The position numbers were made by a program, and so were the translations under genes. Under the pieces are notes generated by a model. The model made no database searches, was not told the DNA's origin, and saw nothing but the letters and a program-made list of their open reading frames with translations. DNA of 64,000 nt from Dendrophyllia cribrosa (taxonomy: Eukaryota > Cnidaria > Anthozoa > Scleractinia > Dendrophylliidae), in contig JAJLRJ010000009.1 of assembly GCA_024195265.1 (NCBI GenBank), forward strand, positions 28,555,710-28,619,709. Direction: 5' to 3'. This document shows positions 20,835 through 28,137 of this stretch, in pieces. Position 1 is the stretch's first letter. Every line of letters begins with the position of its first letter.

Positions 20835-20851
20835 TATACTATTATGTTATA

Positions 20852-21598
20852 TTATTCTATACTTTTCAGAATCAGTGAGAAAGATGTATCTGCTCCATTC
20901 AGGTTGACTGATCTTCTTTTTCCATCAGTAATGTATACCCTGATACTACTAATATTATTCTTATTGACTGGATTGAATGTGACTCTTCGTGGTTCGAGGG
21001 TAAAGGAGTAACTAGGTTGGAGTACGCTGGTCGAGAAGGAATAAATGATGTCTGTATCTTGACCGTCTACAAGTGAATCATTAATTAGGTCACAATGGAT
21101 ATTCAGGATATCTATGTCTTGACTGAGATTGGGCACTTTCGACCCTATATTTGTTTCATTAGATAATACTGTCTTATCAAACCCGATTAGATCATTAAAA
21201 TTGGAATGCGTCAAATCAAGCTGATAATTCTGAGCCAATGTAATCGTAACCCTAAATGTTGTATTATCGAATTCAAGAGTGATAGGATACGTATCACCAG
21301 TTTTTGTTATATCTTTAATATATGTATTAAAATCTGTATAATTCCAGACCCCGGCTGGAAAGGTGATGTTGTTAAATGTTGAACCACTGTCGGAGCTATA
21401 TTTAATTAATTGATTGTTATATGCAGCATTAACATTAAACCATGTAAAAGACATGTTAACGATTCGATTAAGGCCGATCACATATTGAGAATTTCTATCC
21501 AATATTATAGGCCTGTTAAATTTTGTTGTAAAATCCTCAGGTTTATTATTCCATTCATTTTTTACACTATAAGATGATAATACTATCTCTCGTTCCAT
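20852..21598 (-). CDS. Penton-type minor capsid protein
   Basis: A 248-residue protein matching the single jelly-roll minor capsid (penton) family of Polintons and adintoviruses. Diagnostic blocks are FNDLIGF near residue 137, the run around QDIDILNIHCDLI with SLVDG, IIYSFSTSVLQPSYSFTLEP, and the C-terminal SSIRVYITDG with TSFSLILKS. It would form the capsid vertices and is the likely base for the fibre-like protein encoded on the other strand. It lies directly upstream of the small basic and major capsid genes, spaced by less than 80 bp, with TATATATAA before the ATG. Confidence 0.88.
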   Translation of the reverse strand: MEREIVLSSYSVKNEWNNKPEDFTTKFNRPIILDRNSQYVIGLNRIVNMSFTWFNVNAAYNNQLIKYSSDSGSTFNNITFPAGVWNYTDFNTYIKDITKTGDTYPITLEFDNTTFRVTITLAQNYQLDLTHSNFNDLIGFDKTVLSNETNIGSKVPNLSQDIDILNIHCDLINDSLVDGQDTDIIYSFSTSVLQPSYSFTLEPRRVTFNPVNKNNISSIRVYITDGKRRSVNLNGADTSFSLILKSIE

Positions 21599-21620
21599 AT
21601 ATATAATAAAGTTATATTAA

Positions 21621-22634
21621 TTATATTTTGAAGTACTTATTATACAATTTATTATATTGTGATCTATTGATTTTCGATATTTTCAATAATGTGTCCAATA
21701 TAGTTACTCCCATATTTCGCATCTCAATGCTGGTATTCCCTGCCATTCTTTCACCAATAATCAATTCCAATTTTTTCGAAAGCTGCTTTACATCATTAAA
21801 AAACATAATATTTCCACCTCTCTGTTTTCTTCCTCGGCCTTTGATTCCGGAACCTTTCATTGTGTGCAGTTTAGTCTCATAATGTTTTATGTATTCATTT
21901 AAAGTAACTCTTGCGTTGTCTATTCTTTTGTTTCGCATTTGCCTTTCACCTGATGATATCTCCCCCTTATTGTATTGTTTTGTAACATTTGATTTATAGC
22001 CACTTAATTGGCCCCTTTTTGTTTTGGCCTGCTTTATAATCTTATTAAGATAGGCCTTAGTCTTTTTATGTGTCATTTCTGGTTGATTTATCCTTATTTC
22101 CACATTTTCATAATCCGTAATACCAATATCATTCAAAATCTCATTACTTATATCTTCATCATCTAATCCATAGTCCATCTCTTCTTCTTCATATTCTGGT
22201 GGTAATTCATCAGGTTCATCACCAAAGTACTGAGGATCAACATAAATCTCCTTCTTCCCTTCTAAAATATCCTTCAACGATTCTTCATATGTTGGTGGTT
22301 TTGGTACAATTTGCTTATCTTGATTTGGTGGGACATAATCACCAAATAAATCATCAACTTGCATGTCTTCGAAAGGGTCAACTTCAGGCATGTAGTCAAT
22401 ACCTTGGTCGCCTTTTTTAGGTGCTCGTTTCTTTCTTATAGGTACCCTTAAATCTAAATTACTGTCAATAACATCATCTAATTTACTAGTAACTGGTTTG
22501 AATACCTTCGCTAATAACTGTTGGCTTGTCTGCTCACCGATATTATGTTTTGTGATTACATCATGGACATAATTGATTTTATCCCCTAATTCAGATTTTC
22601 TCTTTGCAAGTTCTTTCCACTTAAGTAAACTCAT
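21621..22634 (-). CDS. Acidic PPxY-motif virion protein
   Basis: A 337-residue protein. The middle third is strongly acidic (about 75-190) and carries two PPxY motifs: KPPTYEESL (PPTY 113-116) and LPPEYEEEE (PPEY 145-148). PPxY motifs bind WW domains of NEDD4-type ubiquitin ligases and act as late or trafficking domains in retroviruses and in adenovirus pVI. Residues about 190-255 are basic and coiled-coil-like; residues 261-275 are Gly/Arg-rich with a QRGGN site. The C-terminal 60 residues form a separate helical domain that recurs in Polinton virion proteins. It is the first gene of the leftward virion run, starting 170 bp from the divergent ATPase gene. Confidence 0.78.
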   Translation of the reverse strand: MSLLKWKELAKRKSELGDKINYVHDVITKHNIGEQTSQQLLAKVFKPVTSKLDDVIDSNLDLRVPIRKKRAPKKGDQGIDYMPEVDPFEDMQVDDLFGDYVPPNQDKQIVPKPPTYEESLKDILEGKKEIYVDPQYFGDEPDELPPEYEEEEMDYGLDDEDISNEILNDIGITDYENVEIRINQPEMTHKKTKAYLNKIIKQAKTKRGQLSGYKSNVTKQYNKGEISSGERQMRNKRIDNARVTLNEYIKHYETKLHTMKGSGIKGRGRKQRGGNIMFFNDVKQLSKKLELIIGERMAGNTSIEMRNMGVTILDTLLKISKINRSQYNKLYNKYFKI

Positions 22635-22803
22635 TTATTGTTATATTATTACGTTACATAAAAATGAAAATCATATATAAAAAATAACGTTTAACACTGT
22701 GTTATACACCGTGTTGAACACCGTGTTGAACACCGTGTTGTACACTGTGTTGTACACCGTGTTACACACCATATACTAAAAATAATATACCTATATAATA
22801 TAA
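22635..22803. promoter_or_regulatory. Divergent intergenic region with 6 x 12-bp palindromic repeats
   Basis: This 169-bp gap separates the leftward virion genes from the rightward ATPase gene. At 22694-22765 six consecutive 12-bp units follow the pattern ACAC(C/T)GTGTTxx, plus a partial seventh to 22770. Each holds the near-palindrome ACACnGTGT. TA-rich promoter-like runs flank both sides (about 22642-22680 and 22772-22800). Regular helical spacing at a divergent junction looks like an operator or iteron array, either controlling both gene blocks or acting as an internal replication origin. Confidence 0.8.
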
Positions 22804-23439
22804 ATGATAATACCAAATTACGACGTTGAAGACGATGTGGTCTCGAACTTTAGACAGTTATATGATTTCATGCCCGATCGATCATTTCGGATGTTGGTTT
22901 GCGGCCCAAGTGGTTCTGGAAAGACAAATACATTGTTGCACATGATAATAAATTTATTGTACTTTGATAAAATATATCTATATGCGAAAAACTTAGAGCA
23001 GTCCAAGTACCAGAATCTTATGGATATGTTCCAGCCAATAAGTGATGAAACTGGTTATAATGTTATTGAAGCAAGCAATGATCAAATCATTCCTGTAAAT
23101 GTTCTTGATAGTGACTCACAGAAAATTGTCATTTTCGACGATTTCGTTTGTGAAAAATCACAAAAACCATTAATAGACTACTTTATACGAGCCAGACATA
23201 AAAACTGCAGTGTCATTTATCTTAGTCAAAGCTACTATAAGACACCGAAAGACATAAGATTGAACTGTTCACATTTCTGTCTTTACGAATTCCCAAGCAC
23301 CAATGAAAAGAGTCTAATTTGCCGTGAAAACAGTATTTCAAAACAATTATATGATAAAGCAACTAAAGAACCATTTTCATTCATATATATTGATAAACCA
23401 AGGAAATTCACAACCAAGAATTTCAATGAAAAAATATAA
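22804..23439 (+). CDS. FtsK/HerA-type genome-packaging ATPase
   Basis: A 211-residue P-loop ATPase of the A32/FtsK-HerA packaging family. Walker A GPSGSGKT is at 34-41, Walker B IVIFDDF at 108-114, and a conserved YLSQSY sensor-like block at 139-144. It would pump the element's DNA into capsids. Length is typical for the compact Polinton form. It is the first gene of the rightward block, downstream of the repeat array, and is followed 20 bp later by the fibre-like gene. Confidence 0.93.
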   Translation: MIIPNYDVEDDVVSNFRQLYDFMPDRSFRMLVCGPSGSGKTNTLLHMIINLLYFDKIYLYAKNLEQSKYQNLMDMFQPISDETGYNVIEASNDQIIPVNVLDSDSQKIVIFDDFVCEKSQKPLIDYFIRARHKNCSVIYLSQSYYKTPKDIRLNCSHFCLYEFPSTNEKSLICRENSISKQLYDKATKEPFSFIYIDKPRKFTTKNFNEKI

Positions 23440-23458
23440 TATACTCATATTATATATA

Positions 23459-25657
23459 ATGAGTTATTCAAACGGATTACTACCATCAACAACAACAACA
23501 ACAACAACAACATCACAAGGGCCACCAGGCCCGCCAGGCGTTGGCTTCAAATTGACAGATGATGGTAATTATGATATGCAAAATAAAAAAATAGTAAATA
23601 TAGGAACAGTTACTGGTTTGAATGATGTAGTTGATTTCAAATTTATTAGAAATACATTTGTTAGTAAGCATTTACCATTAGTTACAGCAAATCTTGATAT
23701 GAAAAACAATAATATAAGAAATTTAAAAACACCAATTTCAGAAAAAGATGCTGTTAATAAAGAGTATGGAGACACGCATTATTTAAAATTAGATGGAACA
23801 ACTCATATGGTGGGGGATCTTGATATGCGGGGACATAAACTAATTTTACCCGGTGAGATTGATATGGATAGAAAATTAATCACAAACATGGACACCGATG
23901 AAAATAATGATCTTTGTGCAACTAATATGATAACTCTTAAAAATTATAATAATAAAAAAGCTAATATTACAGATGCATATATGAAAAATGAAAGAATAGT
24001 ATTAACTGATCATTTAGATGCTAATTATCATTCAATAACAAATATCCAAACAGCAAGTGATAATGATTGTTTTAGTCTGTATCATGGGAAAACTATTTTT
24101 TTAACATCAAATGGTCAACAATACGATGCGAAGAATAAGAAAATCGTAAATGTAATAACCGATGAATCCAACGATTTAAGTAGTGTAAACATGGTTACTT
24201 TGAAAAAATATCACCCAAATGCACCTTCTCATACACATGAAGTCACTCAGGATATTGATTTGAAGCATCTGTTCAATATTGCGAATTCAAAACAACAGTC
24301 ATTTGATTTTTATCGCACTCATTACGATCATCTTCCATGTTACGAAGATATCCGGGGAATATTTCTCAGTCGCAAAGAAGAATTTCCGATGGAGGTTCAA
24401 CTTAACATGAATCACCACAGTATCACTAATCTCAAAGATCCACAATATGGAGGAGAAGCTGCGACAAAAACATATGTTGATACACATTTAAACGAAAAAT
24501 TAGACAAAACGATTTCCAGCGATCTTGATATGCAAAGTAATAAAATTACTAATTTAGCAACACCTTTACCAAATGAGAATGGTGCTGCCGTCAATGTTTC
24601 ATTCTTCAACACCGAACTCAATGATTCTAATACAAACTTGTACACACGAATAACGGATGATTATAAGAGTTATGTAAACAAGTCACATATAAATACCTCT
24701 ACAGCTAAAAAAGATGTTTTTAGATACATGATGGAAGATGTTAATCAGAGCTCGTCGGAGAATAATATTGTTGTTAATGGTATTATCGATTTTGTATTCA
24801 GTCCACACAAAATTAACAAGAAAGCCTATGATATAACTCTTACGACAGACAATAACGATGACTTCGCGTCAAGGATAGGTTTTAATGCACTAAATCTTTC
24901 TCAAGGTGAGTACACTATGGTGATTGAGTTTTTCGTTCCAGATAAAGCTTATATTAGTTCAACAACTGTCAGTGTTGTATCAACAGTCATTAATATTGGG
25001 CAGCAAACTACAAAGATATTTAACACTGAAGGATATACGAAAAGTATTGTTCATTTACACAAGTGGCAGGTTTCTCCTCCTGAATATATAATCATTATGA
25101 TAGATCTTCATGGTAGTATAACAAAAGGAAATACAAATAAAGCACATCTAATCGTTTATGGTGTTCAAGGACATGTCTCGAGTGTTGATTCAGATGTATT
25201 TGATTCTATTTATACAATCGAAAACGGTAAAATGACAATGGAGACCGATATTGATTTGAATGGTAGAAACATAATTGGTTTACCTATAAAGAAACAAAAA
25301 TTCATATTTTTAGGCAATTATATGAAAAATAAGAACAGTGATGATATCATATTCAACGGTTCATCATCATTTATTGCGTTAACTAATTTAAAAATAGTAA
25401 AATTATGGTTGATAATATTGGACGATAAACCGCCTGAAGGATACAAAAAAATGTTTATATTAATCAAGAACACTTCATTTGGACCCCAAAATTGGAATAA
25501 AGCATCGAATAAAATTTATTACACTTTCAATATATCGTCATCAGTTATCAATTTCAATGAAGATACAGTTGTACGAATCAAATTAATAACATTGGATCAT
25601 GGAAATTCATTTCCTCAATATAATTGTCATGTTAGTATACTTTTTGAAGAGTTTTAA
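23459..25657 (+). CDS. Fibre-like protein with collagen stub and tandem repeats
   Basis: A 732-residue protein from the ATG at 23459, which follows a TATATATA run; the open frame extends further 5' but overlaps the ATPase and has no support. After a short N-terminus comes a Thr tract (T8), then GPPGPPG, a minimal collagen-like segment. Residues about 30-430 contain roughly seven or eight copies of a 40-60-residue unit built as L-D-M-x-x-N-x-I-x-N-L, then a DAVNKxY-like step (for example LDMKNNNIRNLKTP, LDMQSNKITNLATP). Such repeats occur in trimeric viral fibres. The C-terminal 250 residues are beta-rich and may form a head domain. It is probably the spike that attaches to host cells, mounted on the penton. 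Confidence 0.82.
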   Translation: MSYSNGLLPSTTTTTTTTSQGPPGPPGVGFKLTDDGNYDMQNKKIVNIGTVTGLNDVVDFKFIRNTFVSKHLPLVTANLDMKNNNIRNLKTPISEKDAVNKEYGDTHYLKLDGTTHMVGDLDMRGHKLILPGEIDMDRKLITNMDTDENNDLCATNMITLKNYNNKKANITDAYMKNERIVLTDHLDANYHSITNIQTASDNDCFSLYHGKTIFLTSNGQQYDAKNKKIVNVITDESNDLSSVNMVTLKKYHPNAPSHTHEVTQDIDLKHLFNIANSKQQSFDFYRTHYDHLPCYEDIRGIFLSRKEEFPMEVQLNMNHHSITNLKDPQYGGEAATKTYVDTHLNEKLDKTISSDLDMQSNKITNLATPLPNENGAAVNVSFFNTELNDSNTNLYTRITDDYKSYVNKSHINTSTAKKDVFRYMMEDVNQSSSENNIVVNGIIDFVFSPHKINKKAYDITLTTDNNDDFASRIGFNALNLSQGEYTMVIEFFVPDKAYISSTTVSVVSTVINIGQQTTKIFNTEGYTKSIVHLHKWQVSPPEYIIIMIDLHGSITKGNTNKAHLIVYGVQGHVSSVDSDVFDSIYTIENGKMTMETDIDLNGRNIIGLPIKKQKFIFLGNYMKNKNSDDIIFNGSSSFIALTNLKIVKLWLIILDDKPPEGYKKMFILIKNTSFGPQNWNKASNKIYYTFNISSSVINFNEDTVVRIKLITLDHGNSFPQYNCHVSILFEEF

Positions 25658-25691
25658 TATATAATTATCTAATATATTGATATATATATAA

Positions 25692-26093
25692 ATGTCAATT
25701 CTTGCACAGTCAATTAATTTTTGTAATAAATTTTTCACAACCCAAAAAAACCTGCATCCTAATACTAAAGATGAAATATTAAAATCGGCTTTAATATATC
25801 AATTTTTGTATGTAAAATATATTAAAAAGCCAATATCATTTAACCAAATATTAAAAAAACACCCTGACATTGGATTAATAGGACCAGGTTCTTGTACTCT
25901 AAATACCAATTACCAATTTTTAATTAAACATGCTATTTTTCATGATGCATTTGGAAGATTTTATAATGACTATGAAATGGGGCCTGGATACACATATTGC
26001 TTCCTTTCAATGCCGAAGAAAGTAAAAAGATCTCCAATAATGGGCCAAATAAGTGGTGTATTATATTGTCTTATTTCAAATCCTAAAATATAA
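25692..26093 (+). CDS. Unknown element protein (133 aa)
   Basis: A 133-residue ORF not recognised by family. The C-terminal half contains KHAIFHDAFGRFYNDY followed by GPGYTYCF, a conserved-looking His-Asp pair near glycine turns. This weakly recalls lipase-type active sites but is not enough to assign a function. The N-terminal half is helical and Lys-rich. The ATG follows a TATATATATAA run, as for other genes here, and it lies 35 bp after the fibre-like gene in the same direction. This supports a real gene of the rightward block. Confidence 0.6.
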   Translation: MSILAQSINFCNKFFTTQKNLHPNTKDEILKSALIYQFLYVKYIKKPISFNQILKKHPDIGLIGPGSCTLNTNYQFLIKHAIFHDAFGRFYNDYEMGPGYTYCFLSMPKKVKRSPIMGQISGVLYCLISNPKI

Positions 26094-26119
26094 TATGTAC
26101 TAATAATATATAGAATAGA

Positions 26120-26602
26120 ATGACTAAAACAGATATCTTTCAATTTAATCATATCGATAAGTGTATAAGCAAAGAAAAATTATCTGAAATCAAAGCGTTA
26201 TATAGATATTACCACAAACGCTTTTGGTGTTATAAAAAGGCTTTCAAATATTTTAAGAGATTGAATTTAATTGTAAATGTTACTTCAACAGGCTTAGTAG
26301 TTATTGGTACAGTAGCTGGTAGTATCACATTAAATCCTGCTATACTAGCTTCTATTTCTGGAGCTGGTTTATTGCTTAAGACAATATCTGAAATCAAGGA
26401 CTATAAGAGAAAAATTGAAATGTCTAAATTTTCTTATATGACTTATGAAAAAGTGTTAGTTGATCTACGGTCTTTTTTAAGAGGAAATCAATTCAACCAC
26501 ACTGTTTTCATCAATGAAATGAGACAGTTAGATGAAATAATCATCGATCTTTGTCCTCTTGCTGATAAATTCGAGAAACAGTATGATAAAAAATTTGAGT
26601 AA
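26120..26602 (+). CDS. Two-transmembrane-helix protein, SLATT-like layout
   Basis: A 160-residue protein. An N-terminal aromatic/basic helix (about 25-48, YRYYHKRFWCYKKAFKYF) is followed by two hydrophobic helices at about 49-68 and 72-88, joined by a short NPAIL turn. A long charged helical tail completes it, including KFSYMTYEKVLVDLRSFL. This order resembles small two-helix effectors such as SLATT-domain proteins, which are proposed to form pores. The match is by layout only. Possible roles are lysis/egress, a superinfection or competition factor, or virion membrane protein. It ends 18 bp from the convergent VLTF3-like gene. Confidence 0.7.
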   Translation: MTKTDIFQFNHIDKCISKEKLSEIKALYRYYHKRFWCYKKAFKYFKRLNLIVNVTSTGLVVIGTVAGSITLNPAILASISGAGLLLKTISEIKDYKRKIEMSKFSYMTYEKVLVDLRSFLRGNQFNHTVFINEMRQLDEIIIDLCPLADKFEKQYDKKFE

Positions 26603-26620
26603 ACCTTCAAGTAAACTTTA

Positions 26621-27232
26621 CTAACAAACTTCATTCAATAACTCATTCATAGGGAAACCCCCTTTGCATGACGTATGACTAATTTTAGCAGCATCATCCT
26701 TTATTAATTCATATATGTTGTCCCACCAAGTCTCATAAAATTTTAATGTCTTCTTTGATTTTGAAAGTGGTATGAATTCATATTCCATTCCCAAGATTTT
26801 AAATATCCGCATAAAAACATATTTAATACTAATCATCCGTTTACGGTTCTTATTAACTTCTGGTAACACGTTGTTTATTAATGCAAATATCTTATATATT
26901 TTGTCACGGTCTTGAAAACTCAATTGAATTTCTTTATTATATTTATTTATGGTATTTTCGATATGATATTTTCTTACATACACACTCTTCCTCCTTATTC
27001 TATACATATTCTCATGAAAGTCAACGTACTCTTTAACATAATCATAACCATGGACGGAACCGCAATTTAGACAAACATTCATTCCATTGTCATTAAACAT
27101 ATCTTTTTTATCACAACATGATTCAGCAACTTCCGTATTTCTACCAACATCTGCTAATCGTTGGTCACAAAAGGGACAGGTCAACTCTCCCATATTCTCA
27201 AATTCATCATGAATTTCCAAATTACAATTCAT
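26621..27232 (-). CDS. VLTF3-like late transcription factor
   Basis: A 203-residue protein resembling poxvirus VLTF3/A2L-type late transcription factors, a family shared by large DNA viruses and many Polintons. The N-terminal zinc ribbon has CPFC (19-22), a CC pair (39-40) and CLNCG (54-58). The core holds VYVRKYHIENTINKYNKE (84-101) and the later KTLKFYETWWDNIYEL (161-176), the typical Y-x-R-x-x-H and C-terminal blocks. It probably switches on the virion genes, whose starts share TA-rich leaders. It is convergent with the rightward block and nearest to the right end of the element. Confidence 0.85.
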   Translation of the reverse strand: MNCNLEIHDEFENMGELTCPFCDQRLADVGRNTEVAESCCDKKDMFNDNGMNVCLNCGSVHGYDYVKEYVDFHENMYRIRRKSVYVRKYHIENTINKYNKEIQLSFQDRDKIYKIFALINNVLPEVNKNRKRMISIKYVFMRIFKILGMEYEFIPLSKSKKTLKFYETWWDNIYELIKDDAAKISHTSCKGGFPMNELLNEVC

Positions 27233-27426
27233 TCTATACTATTATATGAGATTATATTTTTAAAACAATAGCTATAAGCGGTGCGTGTCTAAATTCCCAG
27301 AAAACAAAAATAGCGAACATGTTTTAATAACAGGAAATGAGTCATCATTAATAGCTATTGTTTCAGATCATGAGTCAGTCGTATGATTTTTTCAACCAAT
27401 CAGAAGGTGGATGATGCATCATTCAG

Positions 27427-27546
27427 TTATGTATGTTTGGTGAAAGATGAAATACTCTTCTTCACACGACTAGCAAATTCGAAAATCCTGAGAATATTTG
27501 CATTAGCATCGAACAAATCAGATAAACCAGTTTCACTCTCAGCCAT
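27427..27546 (-). CDS. Tiny ORF (39 aa) in right-end cargo region
   Basis: A 39-codon frame starting MAESETGLSDLF and ending KKSISSFTKHT. No family is recognised. It lies between the VLTF3-like gene and the right terminal repeat and is divergent from a second tiny ORF at 27820. A CCAAT-type box (aaccaatcaga) is near each of them. Unlike the other genes it lacks a TATATATA leader, so it could be captured host sequence or chance. Confidence 0.3.
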   Translation of the reverse strand: MAESETGLSDLFDANANILRIFEFASRVKKSISSFTKHT

Positions 27547-27635
27547 TTTAAGATTAAACTAAATCATAAACTTCTAGATCTCTTTACCTACAAGACAGCC
27601 ATATGACGATCATGCGGAAAAGCTTGGCTAAAAAT

Positions 27636-27777
27636 CGGCTAATACGTTAGCGATATTTCCCATTGTTTTATCTAAAATCACTTGATATGTAAATCCAGAC
27701 TTGATTGGCATATTTCAACAACCAATCAGATCTTCACACGAAATTTTTCTCAAGCTTTTATCACTAACGCGTTAGCC
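27636..27777. promoter_or_regulatory. Inverted 17-bp motif between divergent tiny ORFs
   Basis: The motif cggctaatacgttagcg at 27636 recurs inverted at 27761-27777 (cactaacgcgttagccg, containing the perfect palindrome CTAACGCGTTAG at 27764-27775). A CCAAT box sits at about 27719-27725. The layout suggests a bidirectional control region or the relic of a small foldback insertion. Confidence 0.4.
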
Positions 27778-27819
27778 GTTTATTCACATAAGTGGAACGA
27801 AGCGACCAGCGACTGAAGG

Positions 27820-27975
27820 ATGTCTGTCAACGATTTACTGAAAGATGTTTATGGTTATTTTGAAGAAATTGTAAAGAAGTACCCAGAGACGCGCGCATAT
27901 TGTCATCAACTTCCTATTTTTCTAAGAATCAAAGACTTCCTGTGTTTCCGAGAATTGTGTCACGCAATGAAATAA
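27820..27975 (+). CDS. Tiny ORF (51 aa) running into the right terminal repeat
   Basis: A 51-codon frame starting MSVNDLLKDVYGYFEE and ending in CHAMK, whose last 14 codons lie inside the terminal inverted repeat. The left repeat carries the matching sequence but no such gene. The reading is helical and charged with several Cys; no family is recognised. It may be a captured exon or a chance frame. Confidence 0.3.
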   Translation: MSVNDLLKDVYGYFEEIVKKYPETRAYCHQLPIFLRIKDFLCFRELCHAMK

Positions 27976-28131
27976 ACGCACTTTGTTTTTTATAAAATAT
28001 AGTTTTATTTGATTTTTCCATTTAATTTTTCCATTTTATTTTTTACCATTATATGGTAAGTAGTATAGAGTTGGCTTGGTATCAGATCAGTTTTGCAAAA
28101 CTGATCTAGTACCGCCAACTCTTATACTACT
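27933..28131. repeat. Right terminal inverted repeat of element A
   Basis: Inverted copy of 10572-10800, lacking the short insertion present on the left. The outer 73-74 bp are palindromic (centre cagttttgcaaaactg at about 28087-28102). The hairpin has the same orientation at both ends and differs by about one base. It ends TATACTACT-3'. Confidence 0.92.
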
Positions 28132-28137
28132 TTCGTG
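28132..28137. repeat. Right target-site duplication of element A (TTCGTG)
   Basis: Identical to 10566-10571 and directly abutting the end of the right terminal repeat, as expected for integrase-made 6-bp stagger repair. Confidence 0.95.

Larger units (their letters stand above)
10572..28131. mobile_element. Polinton/Maverick (adintovirus-like) element A, 17,560 bp
   Basis: This is a complete virus-like DNA transposon bounded by inverted terminal repeats and a perfect 6-bp target duplication. It encodes PolB, an rve integrase with chromodomain, adenain-like protease, packaging ATPase, double jelly-roll major capsid, penton-type minor capsid, a PLA2-like protein, a VLTF3-like factor and accessory proteins. 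Genes from polB to the PPxY protein run leftward; ATPase to the two-helix protein run rightward; VLTF3 runs leftward. The element is much more AT-rich than the sequence it sits in. All genes but polB are open, so insertion is probably recent. Integrase plus PolB plus capsid genes is the defining Polinton set; the family name below that level cannot be fixed by eye. Confidence 0.96.

Noticed and set aside
22694..22770. Possible CRISPR array
   Set aside because: The units are 12 bp and contiguous with no unique spacers, and the context is a eukaryotic virus-like element.
23324..23458. Upstream extension of the fibre-like frame
   Set aside because: It overlaps the ATPase in another frame and lacks the TA-rich leader; the ATG at 23459 begins the recognisable Thr/collagen N-terminus.
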